From assembly GCF_009856355.1 (NCBI RefSeq), contig NZ_WMEW01000010.1, positions 79,265 through 143,264 of the forward strand: 64,000 nucleotides of DNA, in the 5' to 3' direction. How positions within the stretch are numbered: position 1 is the first letter of the stretch; every line of letters begins with the position of its first letter. Shown here piece by piece: positions 55,176-63,252 of the stretch. The notes below the pieces were generated by a model. That model had not been told where the DNA came from. It was given only the letters and a program-made list of their open reading frames with translations, and did no database searches. Source of the DNA: Halobacillus litoralis (GTDB lineage Bacteria > Bacillota > Bacilli > Bacillales > Halobacillaceae). Made by a program: the position numbers and the translations under genes.

Positions 55176-56261
55176 ATGAGAAAATACAGCTATAGATCCT
55201 TTTTGACGGCCCTGGTGCTTCTAATGTGCACAGGGCTGCTTGCCGGATGCCTGTTTGAAGGAGAGCAGTCGCTTGAAAAAATGGATGATCCGGATGAAGC
55301 TGTAACAACGTCACCGGAAGCGGAAGATGACGGTTCAGAACCGGAAAAGGATGGAGAGAAAGCCGAGGATTCAACAGAACAGGAATCCACAGCGACCGTC
55401 CCTCGTGAGCTTTATTTACTGGATGCCAATGGTATGATCGCCCCGCAGACCCTGGAGCTGCCGGCTTCCCAGGAAGTCGCTTCCCAGGCACTGGAATACC
55501 TTGTGAAGGATGGCCCTGTCACGAACCTGCTGCCGAACGGGTTTGAAGCCGTTCTGCCGGCCGGAACAGAAATTATCGGCTTAAATACTCAAGATGACGG
55601 CACCCTTGTCGTCGATGTGTCCGAGGACTTTAAAAATTACGAAGCTGAAGATGAAGAAAAAATTCTACAGGCGATGACCTACACGCTCACTCAGTTTGAT
55701 AACGTGAAGCGGATTAAGTTGTGGATCAACGGTCATGAGCAGGAAGTGATGCCTGTTGACGGTACTCCGATCTCCCAGGGAGTCTCCCGGGCGGATGGGA
55801 TTAACAACCACGTCGGGGTGAAGCGTGATGTATTAAACAGTAAAGCGGTCACCGTGTACTTCCCGGCCCAGAATGGGGAGCAGGTGTACCACGTTCCTGT
55901 CACCACCCGTGTCGCTGAAGACAGTGATGAATATGCCGCAAGAGTGGAGGCCCTTTTTGAAGGGCCTGAGCTCGGCAGCTCTTTGACCAACCCGTTTCAT
56001 GAAGGAGCGGAAATGGTCAGCTCCCGGCTGGAGAACGGCGTCCTCGCCCTTTCCTTCAATGAAAAAATTCTGACAGGATCAGATCAGCCGGCCCTGTCTG
56101 ATGCCGCCCTCGCCAGCCTCGTGTTAAGCATGACGGATCTTGATGATGTGGAATCGGTCGAAGTTCAGGTCGAAGGATCGGAGCAGGTCATCAATGAAGC
56201 GGGTGAACCGCTCGCCGAGCCTGTGTCAAGAACCGACATCAGCGGTGCTGAAGAAATGTAA
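55176..56261 (+). CDS. gerM: Germination/sporulation lipoprotein GerM
   Basis: A 361-residue lipoprotein with an N-terminal signal peptide and lipobox LLAGC (Cys about residue 25). An acidic low-complexity linker (about 30-80) leads to two GerMN (GMN) domains of about 110 residues each. GerM is known to be needed for spore cortex formation and germination and for assembly of the SpoIIQ-SpoIIIAH complex. ATG 55176 follows AGGGGGGAAAAG. A weak sigma-E-like promoter (boxes near 55115-55122 and 55138-55145) is possible but uncertain. It is followed by a strong terminator. Confidence 0.92.
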   Translation: MRKYSYRSFLTALVLLMCTGLLAGCLFEGEQSLEKMDDPDEAVTTSPEAEDDGSEPEKDGEKAEDSTEQESTATVPRELYLLDANGMIAPQTLELPASQEVASQALEYLVKDGPVTNLLPNGFEAVLPAGTEIIGLNTQDDGTLVVDVSEDFKNYEAEDEEKILQAMTYTLTQFDNVKRIKLWINGHEQEVMPVDGTPISQGVSRADGINNHVGVKRDVLNSKAVTVYFPAQNGEQVYHVPVTTRVAEDSDEYAARVEALFEGPELGSSLTNPFHEGAEMVSSRLENGVLALSFNEKILTGSDQPALSDAALASLVLSMTDLDDVESVEVQVEGSEQVINEAGEPLAEPVSRTDISGAEEM

Positions 56262-56267
56262 AACCCG

Positions 56268-56304
56268 GCGCTTCAGAAGTGAATCACTTTTGAAGCGCCT
56301 TTTA
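56268..56304 (+). terminator. Intrinsic terminator after gerM
   Basis: GGCGCTTCAGAAGTG (56268-56282) pairs with CACTTTTGAAGCGCC (56286-56300) with one G-T pair, followed by TTTT. Confidence 0.88.
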
Positions 56305-56387
56305 CGTTCATGAATAACTACCCGCACGTATGTAATTTGTGTTAAGATGGGCAAGGATAATGATGAAGAAAAAGGAGGTCATCATTG

Positions 56388-57149
56388 ATGCGAAATGATC
56401 AACGCGAAGTCAATGAATTAAGAACCGTTACAATAGAAACCGATTATGTGAAACACCCGGAAGGATCTGTACTCATCAGCTTTGGAGATACAAAAGTGAT
56501 CTGTAATGCCAGCATTGAGGACCGAGTGCCTCCTTTTTTACGTGGTCAGGGCAAAGGCTGGATTACAGCTGAATACGCCATGCTTCCAAGAGCCACGGAA
56601 TCACGCAACATCCGTGAATCTTCCAAAGGGAAGGTGTCCGGCCGGACGATGGAAATCCAGCGCCTGATCGGCCGTTCCCTTCGTGCGGTCGTCGATCTTG
56701 ATAAAATCGGAGAGCGCACCATCTGGGTCGACTGTGACGTCATCCAGGCTGACGGTGGAACACGCACAGCTTCCATTACAGGTGCCTTTGTGGCTGTTGT
56801 GCTTGCCCTTGGAAAGCTTGTGAACAAAAAATCCATCAAAGAACTGCCGATCACCGACTACTTGACGGCGATTTCCGTCGGTGTACTGCCGGACGGTAAA
56901 GAGATCCTTGACCTCTGTTACGAAGAGGACAGCCGTGCCGAAGTAGACATGAACGTCATCATGACCGGCAAAGGCGAATTCGTAGAACTGCAGGGAACAG
57001 GAGAAGAAGCAACCTTCTCTATGCAGCAGCTTCAGAAAATGCTTTCTCTTGCCGATGAAGGTGTCCAGGAGCTGATCAAGCTTCAGGAAGAAGCGATTGG
57101 GGAATGGGCGGACGTCATTCGTGCGAAAGCCGGAGCCGCAAAAGCATGA
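56388..57149 (+). CDS. rph: Ribonuclease PH
   Basis: Phosphorolytic 3'-exoribonuclease that trims tRNA precursors. The 253-residue protein has the family motifs [46 protein letters not shown] and [22 protein letters not shown] 56388 is well placed after AAAGGAGGTC; the TTG at 56385 is in frame but closer. The stop overlaps the start of ysnA, so the two are coupled. The rph-ysnA-ysnB order is that of B. subtilis. Confidence 0.96.
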   Translation: MRNDQREVNELRTVTIETDYVKHPEGSVLISFGDTKVICNASIEDRVPPFLRGQGKGWITAEYAMLPRATESRNIRESSKGKVSGRTMEIQRLIGRSLRAVVDLDKIGERTIWVDCDVIQADGGTRTASITGAFVAVVLALGKLVNKKSIKELPITDYLTAISVGVLPDGKEILDLCYEEDSRAEVDMNVIMTGKGEFVELQGTGEEATFSMQQLQKMLSLADEGVQELIKLQEEAIGEWADVIRAKAGAAKA

Positions 57150-57739
57150 ATGAGCTTTTAATCGCCACAAAAAACGAAGGGAAGATCAAAGAGTTCCGCG
57201 AGATGTTTTCCAAATACGGCATCTCCGTCGTTTCTCTTCTTGATCATGACCCTTCCATCGATATTGAAGAAACGGGTACAACGTTTGAGGAGAATGCCGT
57301 CATTAAAGCAGAAGCAATGATGAACGCATTGAATATCCCTGTTGTAGCCGATGATTCCGGTTTAGAGGTCGATGCCCTGAACGGGGAGCCGGGGGTTTAT
57401 TCCGCCCGCTATGCAGGAATAGAAAAAGATGACGAAAAAAATACAGCTAAACTGCTGAATGAGCTGAACGGAGTGTCCGAAGAAGAACGGACCGCCCGTT
57501 TCGTCTGTGCCGTAGCCGTTGCACGACCGGGAGAAGCGACGTTTACGAAGCGTGGAACGTGTGAAGGCCGGATTGCCGGGGAGCGGCAGGGGGAGCATGG
57601 GTTCGGATATGATCCTGTGTTCATTCCGGAAGGCTCCAGCCGGACGATGGCTGAGCACACGTCCGACGAAAAGAACGCCATCAGCCACCGTCATCATGCC
57701 ATCGTGCAGATCGAAGACTGGCTGAAAACTCAATCCTGA
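57146..57739 (+). CDS. ysnA: dITP/XTP pyrophosphatase (RdgB/HAM1 family)
   Basis: House-cleaning enzyme that hydrolyses non-canonical purine NTPs such as dITP and XTP. The 197-residue protein shows the HAM1 motifs [52 protein letters not shown] and [16 protein letters not shown] 57146 overlaps the rph stop (ATGA); an upstream in-frame start at 57104 would sit inside rph. ysnB follows 15 bases later. Confidence 0.95.
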   Translation: MNELLIATKNEGKIKEFREMFSKYGISVVSLLDHDPSIDIEETGTTFEENAVIKAEAMMNALNIPVVADDSGLEVDALNGEPGVYSARYAGIEKDDEKNTAKLLNELNGVSEEERTARFVCAVAVARPGEATFTKRGTCEGRIAGERQGEHGFGYDPVFIPEGSSRTMAEHTSDEKNAISHRHHAIVQIEDWLKTQS

Positions 57740-57754
57740 AAGTGGGGATGAAGG

Positions 57755-58279
57755 ATGCCGAAAGTACTCATCATCAGTGACACACACGGACTAACCGACG
57801 AAGTAATGGAAGTGAAGAATCGCCACAGCGACGTGGATGCTATGATCCACTGCGGCGATTCCGAGCTCTCCTACGGATCGAAGGAGCTGGAAGGCTTTCA
57901 TTATGCCAAAGGAAATTGTGACTTCGAACCCGAAATGGAAAACGATCAGGTTTTTTCTGTCGGAGACATCACATTCCTCGTTACGCACGGGCATTTGTTT
58001 CAAGTGAAATCCACCCTGATGCCCTTGTCCTACAGAGCAGAAGAGGCTGGAGCCCAGATCGCCTGCTTCGGGCATTCACATATTGCAGGAGCGGAAAAGG
58101 TGAAGGACACCCTCTTCATCAATCCGGGAAGCGCCAGGCTTCCACGTGACCGCGAAGAACCGACCTACGCCATTCTGGAGTGGGAGGATCTCGATCACGT
58201 CCGCCTGCAGTATTACCATGTGAACGGGCAGAAAATTGACGGTCTCTACATGGAAACAGCAGTAGCAGCAAAGAATTAA
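57755..58279 (+). CDS. ysnB: Metallophosphoesterase (YfcE/MJ0936-like)
   Basis: A 174-residue calcineurin-like phosphodiesterase with all metal motifs: SDTHG, HCGDSE, KGNCD, VTHGH and FGHSH. The physiological substrate is unknown. GGATGAAGG precedes ATG 57755. It is the last core gene before the tRNA cluster. Its stop codon sits in a perfect 13-bp hairpin (58265-58277 with 58280-58292) that lacks a T-run, so termination there is uncertain. Confidence 0.92.
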   Translation: MPKVLIISDTHGLTDEVMEVKNRHSDVDAMIHCGDSELSYGSKELEGFHYAKGNCDFEPEMENDQVFSVGDITFLVTHGHLFQVKSTLMPLSYRAEEAGAQIACFGHSHIAGAEKVKDTLFINPGSARLPRDREEPTYAILEWEDLDHVRLQYYHVNGQKIDGLYMETAVAAKN

Positions 58280-58298
58280 AATTCTTTGCTGCAATCTG

Positions 58299-58327
58299 TT
58301 GACATATAAGCGAATCCCTAATATAAT
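58299..58327 (+). promoter_or_regulatory. Consensus sigma-A promoter of the tRNA unit
   Basis: TTGACA (58299-58304), 17 bases, TATAAT (58322-58327): both boxes are exact consensus. Transcription would run through the half tRNA-Gly copy, tRNA-Gly and tRNA-Arg to the terminator at 58717-58757. Confidence 0.9.
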
Positions 58328-58390
58328 AATTCTTGTCCGCTTCAAAAGGACGTTGAAAAATATCCTTTGAAACACACATACATAGCTTTA

Positions 58391-58433
58391 CATATGCGGG
58401 TAGTTTAGTAGTAAAACCTCAGCCACGAGCTGA
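58391..58433 (+). pseudogene. Half-copy of tRNA-Gly (5' part only)
   Basis: Sequence from 58387 repeats the region at 58537 onward: the shared TTTACATATGCGGG, then TAGTTTAGTAGTAAAACC, CTCAGCC and AGCTGA. It lacks two bases of the acceptor stem, has ACG instead of the TTCC-A anticodon-loop bases and has no T arm. It cannot fold as a tRNA. It lies in the leader of the intact tRNA genes. Confidence 0.75.
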
Positions 58434-58545
58434 ACATCTACCGAATCCACTGCGAGTTGCCCCGACGGACTTTACTTCCTTAAGAAGCTTTCAGAGGAAG
58501 GGGCGTGCTGCGAACGATAAACGCAGCTGAAACACATTTACATAT

Positions 58546-58619
58546 GCGGGTGTAGTTTAGTGGTAAAACCTCAGCCTTCCAAGCTGATGATGAGGGTTCG
58601 ATTCCCTTCACCCGCTCCA
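58546..58619 (+). tRNA. tRNA-Gly (anticodon TCC)
   Basis: Acceptor GCGGGTG pairs with CACCCGC, the D arm TAGTTTAGTGGTAAAAC is standard, and the anticodon loop CTTCCAA gives TCC. The T arm is AGGGTTCGATTCCCT, the discriminator is T and CCA is encoded (58617-58619). A truncated copy of its 5' half lies 150 bases upstream. Confidence 0.95.
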
Positions 58620-58632
58620 TACATATTTATTT

Positions 58633-58706
58633 GTCCCAGTAGCTCAGCTGGATAGAGCAACAGCCTTCTAAGCTGTGGGTCGGGAGTTCGAATCTCTCCT
58701 GGGACG
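58633..58706 (+). tRNA. tRNA-Arg (anticodon TCT)
   Basis: Acceptor GTCCCAG pairs with CTGGGAC, the anticodon loop CTTCTAA gives TCT, and the T loop is TTCGAATC. CCA is not encoded. It is the last core feature before the AT-rich island, whose integrase faces it; such tRNA 3' ends are common integration targets. Confidence 0.95.
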
Positions 58707-58716
58707 CTAACCGCGA

Positions 58717-58757
58717 AAACGCTGAAACCTTTGATATATAAGAGTTTCAGCGTTTTT
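58717..58757 (+). terminator. Intrinsic terminator of the tRNA unit
   Basis: AAACGCTGAAAC (58717-58728) and GTTTCAGCGTTT (58744-58755) form a perfect 12-bp stem with T residues following. Base composition changes to AT-rich beyond this point. Confidence 0.9.
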
Positions 58758-58795
58758 ATTTATAGGAATTAACGATGGGTGTATCCATTATATAT

Positions 58796-58821
58796 CCCCA
58801 TTTGGGGCAGAAATGGGGCAG
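58796..58821. repeat. Paired TGGGGCAG repeats and inverted repeat next to the tRNA genes
   Basis: TGGGGCAG occurs at 58803-58810 and 58814-58821. CCCCATTT (58796-58803) is also the exact complement of AAATGGGG (58811-58818). Short paired repeats of this kind near an integrase and a tRNA gene resemble arm-type integrase-binding sites. That role is inferred. Confidence 0.5.
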
Positions 58822-58831
58822 GATTTTTATC

Positions 58832-58840
58832 TGATATAAT
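58832..58840 (+). promoter_or_regulatory. Extended -10 promoter of the AlbA_2 gene
   Basis: TGATATAAT is an extended -10 element (TGNTATAAT) 32 bases upstream of the start codon. No good -35 was seen. Confidence 0.5.
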
Positions 58841-58872
58841 TAAACCAGTTGTACTTCGAAAGGGGGAGAATT

Positions 58873-59652
58873 ATGCATAGTATTTATCGCGAAAAATTTG
58901 CTGCAGTATTAGAAAATGCTCATAGAGAGAACTTTCTTGATTTAGTAGATGAAAATATGGAAGATAATAATTTAGATTTTAAAGAAACATGGATTAAGAA
59001 CGCTGAATTGGCTAAGATTATGTTAGGTATGGGAAACATAGGTGGAGGATTAATAATAATCGGGGTAAAGGAAGTTGAAAATAATAGAATGGAACCTATT
59101 GGCTTAGAGACAACATACGATAGATCCCAGCTCTATAATAAAGTGGAGAAATTTATACCTTCCAGCTTTGATTTTCATACAATTGCTTTTGAGTATCCCG
59201 AAAAAGGTTATGAAGAGAGAGTTAATGGAAAGAGTTTTCAACTAATTAAGATAGAAAAGCAAGATGAGAATTTACCTCTGGTAGCTACTAGCTCGAGTGG
59301 GAATACAATTATTGCAGGTCATATATACATCAGATAAGGAACTTCAACAAAACTGGCAGATAACACTGACATAAATAAATTAATAGGGAGAAGATTAGAA
59401 TATTTAGCTGCTGAAACCTCATTAGAGTTGTCTGATCATCTTACACAATTAAAAGCATTATATAAAAACATAGATAGGATAAAGTACAAAACATTAGCTG
59501 ATTTAGGAGTGAATATGGGAAGTGCTTTTGGTACTTATGCTGAAAATAAACTTTACCCTGATGAATCCTTTGATGCTTTTGTAAGTAAAATGATTAAAGG
59601 CAAGAAAAGAATTATAGCTAACGAGCTTGGAGTACCTTATGAAAGTAAATAA
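58873..59652 (+). pseudogene. AlbA_2-domain (Schlafen-type) putative nucleic-acid/ATP-binding protein, interrupted by in-frame TAA
   Basis: ATG 58873 follows AGGGGGAG. The first 154 codons encode an AlbA_2 domain (LDFKETW, then GMGNIGGGLIIIGVKEV). TAA at 59335-59337 interrupts it right after GHIYIR. The same frame continues with GTSTKLADNTDINKLIGRRLEY and runs to TAA 59650-59652; AlbA_2 proteins normally continue from YxR into a GTST-like segment, so this is one gene split by a nonsense codon. No alternative start with an SD follows the stop. It may be a recent pseudogene, or the 154-residue part may still be made. The function is unknown; the family includes regulators and defence-associated proteins. 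Confidence 0.75.
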
Positions 59653-59689
59653 TAATATCAGAAAAATAAAAAGCCCTGTAATAAGGGCT

Positions 59690-60862
59690 TTAATAATGTG
59701 AGTTATTTTGTTTGAAGAACTCACTGAAATGATCAGCAGCTGCTCGATCAACTTCTTCAATGTGATGGCCATATATATCCATCGTTGTTCCGATTTTTCT
59801 ATGGCGAATACGTTGGCTAATGGATTTAGTGGGGACGTTTTGCTGAATTAAATAAGTTACCGAATAATGCCTTAAATCATGAAACCTTAATCCATCGATG
59901 TGATGACGCTTTCTTAATCTGCTCCACCATTGACTAACACTGTCGGGCCTCATTGGTTTTCCTAATTCGTCAGCAAAGAGGAATACTCTATTTGGATCGT
60001 ACTGCATATCCCTGGTTCGGATAAACTCTTTCTTACGTCTGTTCTTAATTTGAGTTACCATCTCAAGGAGTTCGCTAGGTATGGAAGCTGTACCCTCCAT
60101 TCCATTTTTGATCTCTTTTATAAGTAATTCACCGCTTTGTTGTTGGGAAAGAGACTGTTCAAAAAGAATAGCGCTTTTCTCATTAAGTATATGTTTTTCC
60201 TCTAATGCAACGAGTTCACCCTCTCTACATCCAGTTACAAATGCAATCCAAAACATTACTTGTTTCTCAAAAGGTTCATGGTTAATGCATTTGATGAGAT
60301 GGTCTATCTTCTCTCTGGAATATGAGAGAGGTTTCTTCTGTTTAACAGTAGGAGGCTTTATATTCCTTGCAGGATTATTTTTTATTAGGTCAAACTCATC
60401 TGCAGCTGTTAACATGCTTTTAAAAGCCTTGTAACAGTTTCTGATAGTTGAAGGAGATAATGCCTCATCTTTACCATCTAATCTATTTTTAGTGTCCTTT
60501 AAATCATCTAGAAAGTTAACTACATGCATAGCGTTAATATTAGACAACTTTAGATGACCGTAATCTGGTAGAATTCTTTTTTCAATAATACTCTTATACT
60601 CTCTTAATGTCCGAGGAGAAAGTTTGTCTTCCGCATACTTCTTAACCCATTCCTGATAAAAGTCTTCGAGTCTTGTGTAGTTGGGTTTAGAATAATCCCC
60701 ACTCAAAACTTCTGCTTCAAATTTTGCAAGCTCTTGTTTAGCAAGTGTTTTGTTCTTAACCTTTACGTTTTTCCTTTCTCGAATTGGTTTTCCTTTTTTA
60801 TCGTAACCAGTTACTATAGACAGTCTAAATGAACCTTTACCACGTTTTTCAATACTTCCCAT
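59690..60862 (-). CDS. Tyrosine recombinase (phage/ICE-type integrase)
   Basis: A 390-residue site-specific recombinase. Residues 1-55 form an arm-type DNA-binding domain (EKRGKGSFRLSIVTGYDKKGKP), about 62-165 the core-binding SAM-like domain, and about 178-380 the catalytic domain. The catalytic residues are Arg213 (GCREGEL), His328/Arg331 (FHDLRH), His354 and nucleophile Tyr364 (TTMDIYGHH). All are present, so it may be active. It faces the tRNA-Gly/tRNA-Arg cluster about 1 kb away, which suggests integration at one of those tRNAs. The start at 60862 is followed by MGSIEKRG; AAAGGGGTGA lies upstream on the minus strand. Confidence 0.93.
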   Translation of the reverse strand: MGSIEKRGKGSFRLSIVTGYDKKGKPIRERKNVKVKNKTLAKQELAKFEAEVLSGDYSKPNYTRLEDFYQEWVKKYAEDKLSPRTLREYKSIIEKRILPDYGHLKLSNINAMHVVNFLDDLKDTKNRLDGKDEALSPSTIRNCYKAFKSMLTAADEFDLIKNNPARNIKPPTVKQKKPLSYSREKIDHLIKCINHEPFEKQVMFWIAFVTGCREGELVALEEKHILNEKSAILFEQSLSQQQSGELLIKEIKNGMEGTASIPSELLEMVTQIKNRRKKEFIRTRDMQYDPNRVFLFADELGKPMRPDSVSQWWSRLRKRHHIDGLRFHDLRHYSVTYLIQQNVPTKSISQRIRHRKIGTTMDIYGHHIEEVDRAAADHFSEFFKQNNSHY

Positions 60863-60896
60863 GAGTTCACCCCTTTATATTAGTTTAGTTAAAGAT

Positions 60897-61382
60897 CTAA
60901 AAAGATCTGGTACAATAAGAACGTCTCCTTATTAGGTTCAATCGTTCTTTGCACAAATCATAAGAGACACCAAAATCATTTACCCATCGTTCTAATAGCT
61001 CTGGATCGCTTATGTCGTACTTTTTTATCATATGTAAGGGAAGAGCAGCATAAAGAGTGAAATGCTTTGCATCGCGCTCTTGCAGCTCCCTGAAAGCTTC
61101 CGGCATTATGGACTGCTTCCCGGCATGACGAACAGCGTGGCAGAGTTCATGGAAGAAGTGTTCACGTTGTTCTAAATTATCAAGTGTATTATTGAGAACA
61201 ATTTCTTTGTACCGACCAAATCGGACGTATCTGCTTTGTATAGGTTTGTAGTGAAGGAAAATTTCATATTTCATTGCAATTTTCCTTAGGTTTAAGTCCT
61301 TAGGAGATACGAAACGGTGTTTAATGTACCAATTTAATACCCAATCTTCTAGTGCAGTTGTAGTGTATTGTGGGAAATTCAT
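60897..61382 (-). CDS. ImmA/IrrE family metallopeptidase
   Basis: A 161-residue zinc-peptidase-like protein with HELCH (His78, Glu79, His82) in the FFHELCHAVRH helix. The C-terminal ligand region is around ELQERDAKHFTLYAALP, where the usual glutamate/aspartate and hydrophobic helix are found. In ICEBs1 and phages, ImmA cleaves the repressor ImmR to release the element; no repressor gene is seen next to this one. The start at 61382 follows GGAAGGTGATT. It lies directly upstream of the integrase on the same strand and may be cotranscribed. Confidence 0.88.
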   Translation of the reverse strand: MNFPQYTTTALEDWVLNWYIKHRFVSPKDLNLRKIAMKYEIFLHYKPIQSRYVRFGRYKEIVLNNTLDNLEQREHFFHELCHAVRHAGKQSIMPEAFRELQERDAKHFTLYAALPLHMIKKYDISDPELLERWVNDFGVSYDLCKERLNLIRRRSYCTRSF

Positions 61383-61462
61383 ACTAATCACCTTCCTAAT
61401 GGGATATTTTAAGAACAAATGTTCCCTTTTTCAATAAAAAAAATCACCTAATAAAGGCGTTC

Positions 61463-61803
61463 CTAAATACTATTCACATCCAAAACCGTTACCGTCACGG
61501 TCAAGAGGTGATCCATAACCTGGATCACCTTGCCATTACTAGGTAAATTCGCAGTGAATTTATCTTTAGTAGGTAAGTAGAGTGGAGCTCCATTTAAAGC
61601 TGAATTACTGAATGCAGAAAGGCCATCAGTTACAGTTAGACCGTTAACAAGGTTAGATTCTGAGTTATTAGTCGTTTCGGCTTCTTCGTTGATAGCAACT
61701 GCAGTCTCATATCTGTTTTTTCCACTTAAACGTTCAACTGTGTAATTAAATCTATGGCAGAAGAAGATAGCGTCTACTTTTGATGATATTAGAATACAAG
61801 CAG
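61463..61803 (-). pseudogene. Remnants of a cell-wall-binding (CW_binding_2) and Excalibur surface protein
   Basis: On the minus strand one frame without a start codon runs to the stop at 61463-61465 and contains ERLSGKNRYETAVAINEEA and NGLTVTDGLSAFSNSALNGAP, hallmarks of cell-wall-binding repeat 2. Another frame ends at TAG 61470-61472 with DPGYGSPLDRDGNGFGCE, the C-terminus of an Excalibur calcium-binding domain. The two are joined by a frameshift, and the 5' end is cut off by the downstream end of the cyclase-Nudix gene. This is a decayed fragment of a secreted wall-associated protein; no gene is otherwise present in this roughly 420-base gap. Confidence 0.7.
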
Positions 61804-63246
61804 TTAATCTTGATCTTTGTATATTCCATAAGCCCTTGTAATATTTTCTCTCACATTTTCAACGTAATTATTATCATTTAAGGTTTCAAGATTCTCTGGG
61901 TCTATGAATTTAATTTCAGAGTGCTTATTCTTATTAAATTTTTGTTGTATATCGTCAGTATTATCAATTATCCCTGCAAATAATATCCCTGGTATTGTTC
62001 TATCATCTTTTGAGAAGTCATATGTGGCTACAGGGATAGGGTTGTTATTTTTAGATATAACAGAAATATCTGCTCCAAAATCCTCTTTGTAGCTCTCAAT
62101 TAAACAAGTGGTGAAACTTTGATCAAGTTTTATCTGCCCACATCCAAATTCCCAGAGTCCACCTAATTTCTTATCCGCAGGTCTTTTACCAACTAAAACT
62201 TTACCATCAGGAGAAAAACAAATTGCAGCGCAGTGTACTTCAGCTTTTTTCTCCTCTGGAATTAAGTGTTGTTCAGAATCAGATGTTCCTGGAGGAGATG
62301 CCTCATTAATCATATCGTGCATACGATTGACACGTTCAATCAAATCTAAGTCCATAAACATTTTGTGGAGTCTTTCTACTCCGGGTAAAACGAAATCATT
62401 GGATATTATCTTATTAATAGTACTAGATTCAAAATGTTCATCATACTCGAACATATTTTCTTTAAGACCCCAATTATCATAAAACCATATAATTGGGTAC
62501 TTTCTTCCTTTCCATATTCCTTTTAAAGAAACATAGTCTACTATTTTTACATATTTTTCAATATTCATTTCTGGGTTTTTATCTTCGATATTCACTCTAT
62601 TTTTATACAATATGTATGCTAAATCTGCACTTATAACTAACTTACCCTTTTCTGAATAGCTTGCAATTCTAAAACCAAGATCTATATCAGGACCTAGAAA
62701 ATCAAAGTACATTGAATCTAATAGTTTATATGAGAATACTATATTAGATTCAATATCTCCACTAGGAGCTACAATTTTCCCAGGGCTGTCCTTTAAAGAA
62801 TGTGAAGGGATATGGCTTACTACAGCAGTCCATAATGTTCCTTTCAAGTCTAAGATCCCTTTTGAATTTGGAAAGGTATTTTTTACTGTAGTAGACACAC
62901 TCCTGATGATTTTTAGAGTTTGATGAGGAATATTGTATAGCTCCTCTTTATTGTTTATTTTACAGTAGAATAATATTTCATCACCAATATATTTCCAAAC
63001 ACGTGATTTCGGAAAACTATCGGCAACTTCTTTTTGACTAATTGAATAAAAATGTTGGAAAACTTTTGGCCATTCAGAAGGGTGTTTGTCTTTGTAAAGT
63101 GTAGAGTTTACTAAATCAAAAGACCAAAAAATATATAACCCAGCATGAGTATCCTCTTTTTTTTCATCTTCTTCAAAATTCAAATTCCCGAAAATTCTTC
63201 TTAGTTCTGATAGCTTTTGATCATTACTAGGTTCTTTCTCTTCCAT
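61804..63246 (-). CDS. Fusion of class III nucleotide cyclase-like domain and Nudix-like domain
   Basis: A 480-residue soluble protein. Residues about 35-255 resemble a class III (adenylate/guanylate) cyclase. Asp44 lies in FDLVNST and Asp89 in KYIGDEILFY, the two expected metal ligands; GPDIDLGFRIASYSEKGKLV (about 185-203) matches the VNxAxR region but keeps only Arg193. Residues about 336-455 form a Nudix fold (CFSPDGKVLVGKRP, GGLWEFGCGQI), but the Nudix box is degenerate: REXXEE is replaced by ESYKED (384-389) and the first Glu by Gln. The start lies six bases after the ImmA/IrrE stop with GGGAGTGAAG as SD, so the genes are coupled. It is AT-rich like the rest of the island. Substrate and role are unknown. 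Confidence 0.75.
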   Translation of the reverse strand: MEEKEPSNDQKLSELRRIFGNLNFEEDEKKEDTHAGLYIFWSFDLVNSTLYKDKHPSEWPKVFQHFYSISQKEVADSFPKSRVWKYIGDEILFYCKINNKEELYNIPHQTLKIIRSVSTTVKNTFPNSKGILDLKGTLWTAVVSHIPSHSLKDSPGKIVAPSGDIESNIVFSYKLLDSMYFDFLGPDIDLGFRIASYSEKGKLVISADLAYILYKNRVNIEDKNPEMNIEKYVKIVDYVSLKGIWKGRKYPIIWFYDNWGLKENMFEYDEHFESSTINKIISNDFVLPGVERLHKMFMDLDLIERVNRMHDMINEASPPGTSDSEQHLIPEEKKAEVHCAAICFSPDGKVLVGKRPADKKLGGLWEFGCGQIKLDQSFTTCLIESYKEDFGADISVISKNNNPIPVATYDFSKDDRTIPGILFAGIIDNTDDIQQKFNKNKHSEIKFIDPENLETLNDNNYVENVRENITRAYGIYKDQD

Positions 63247-63252
63247 AAATCT

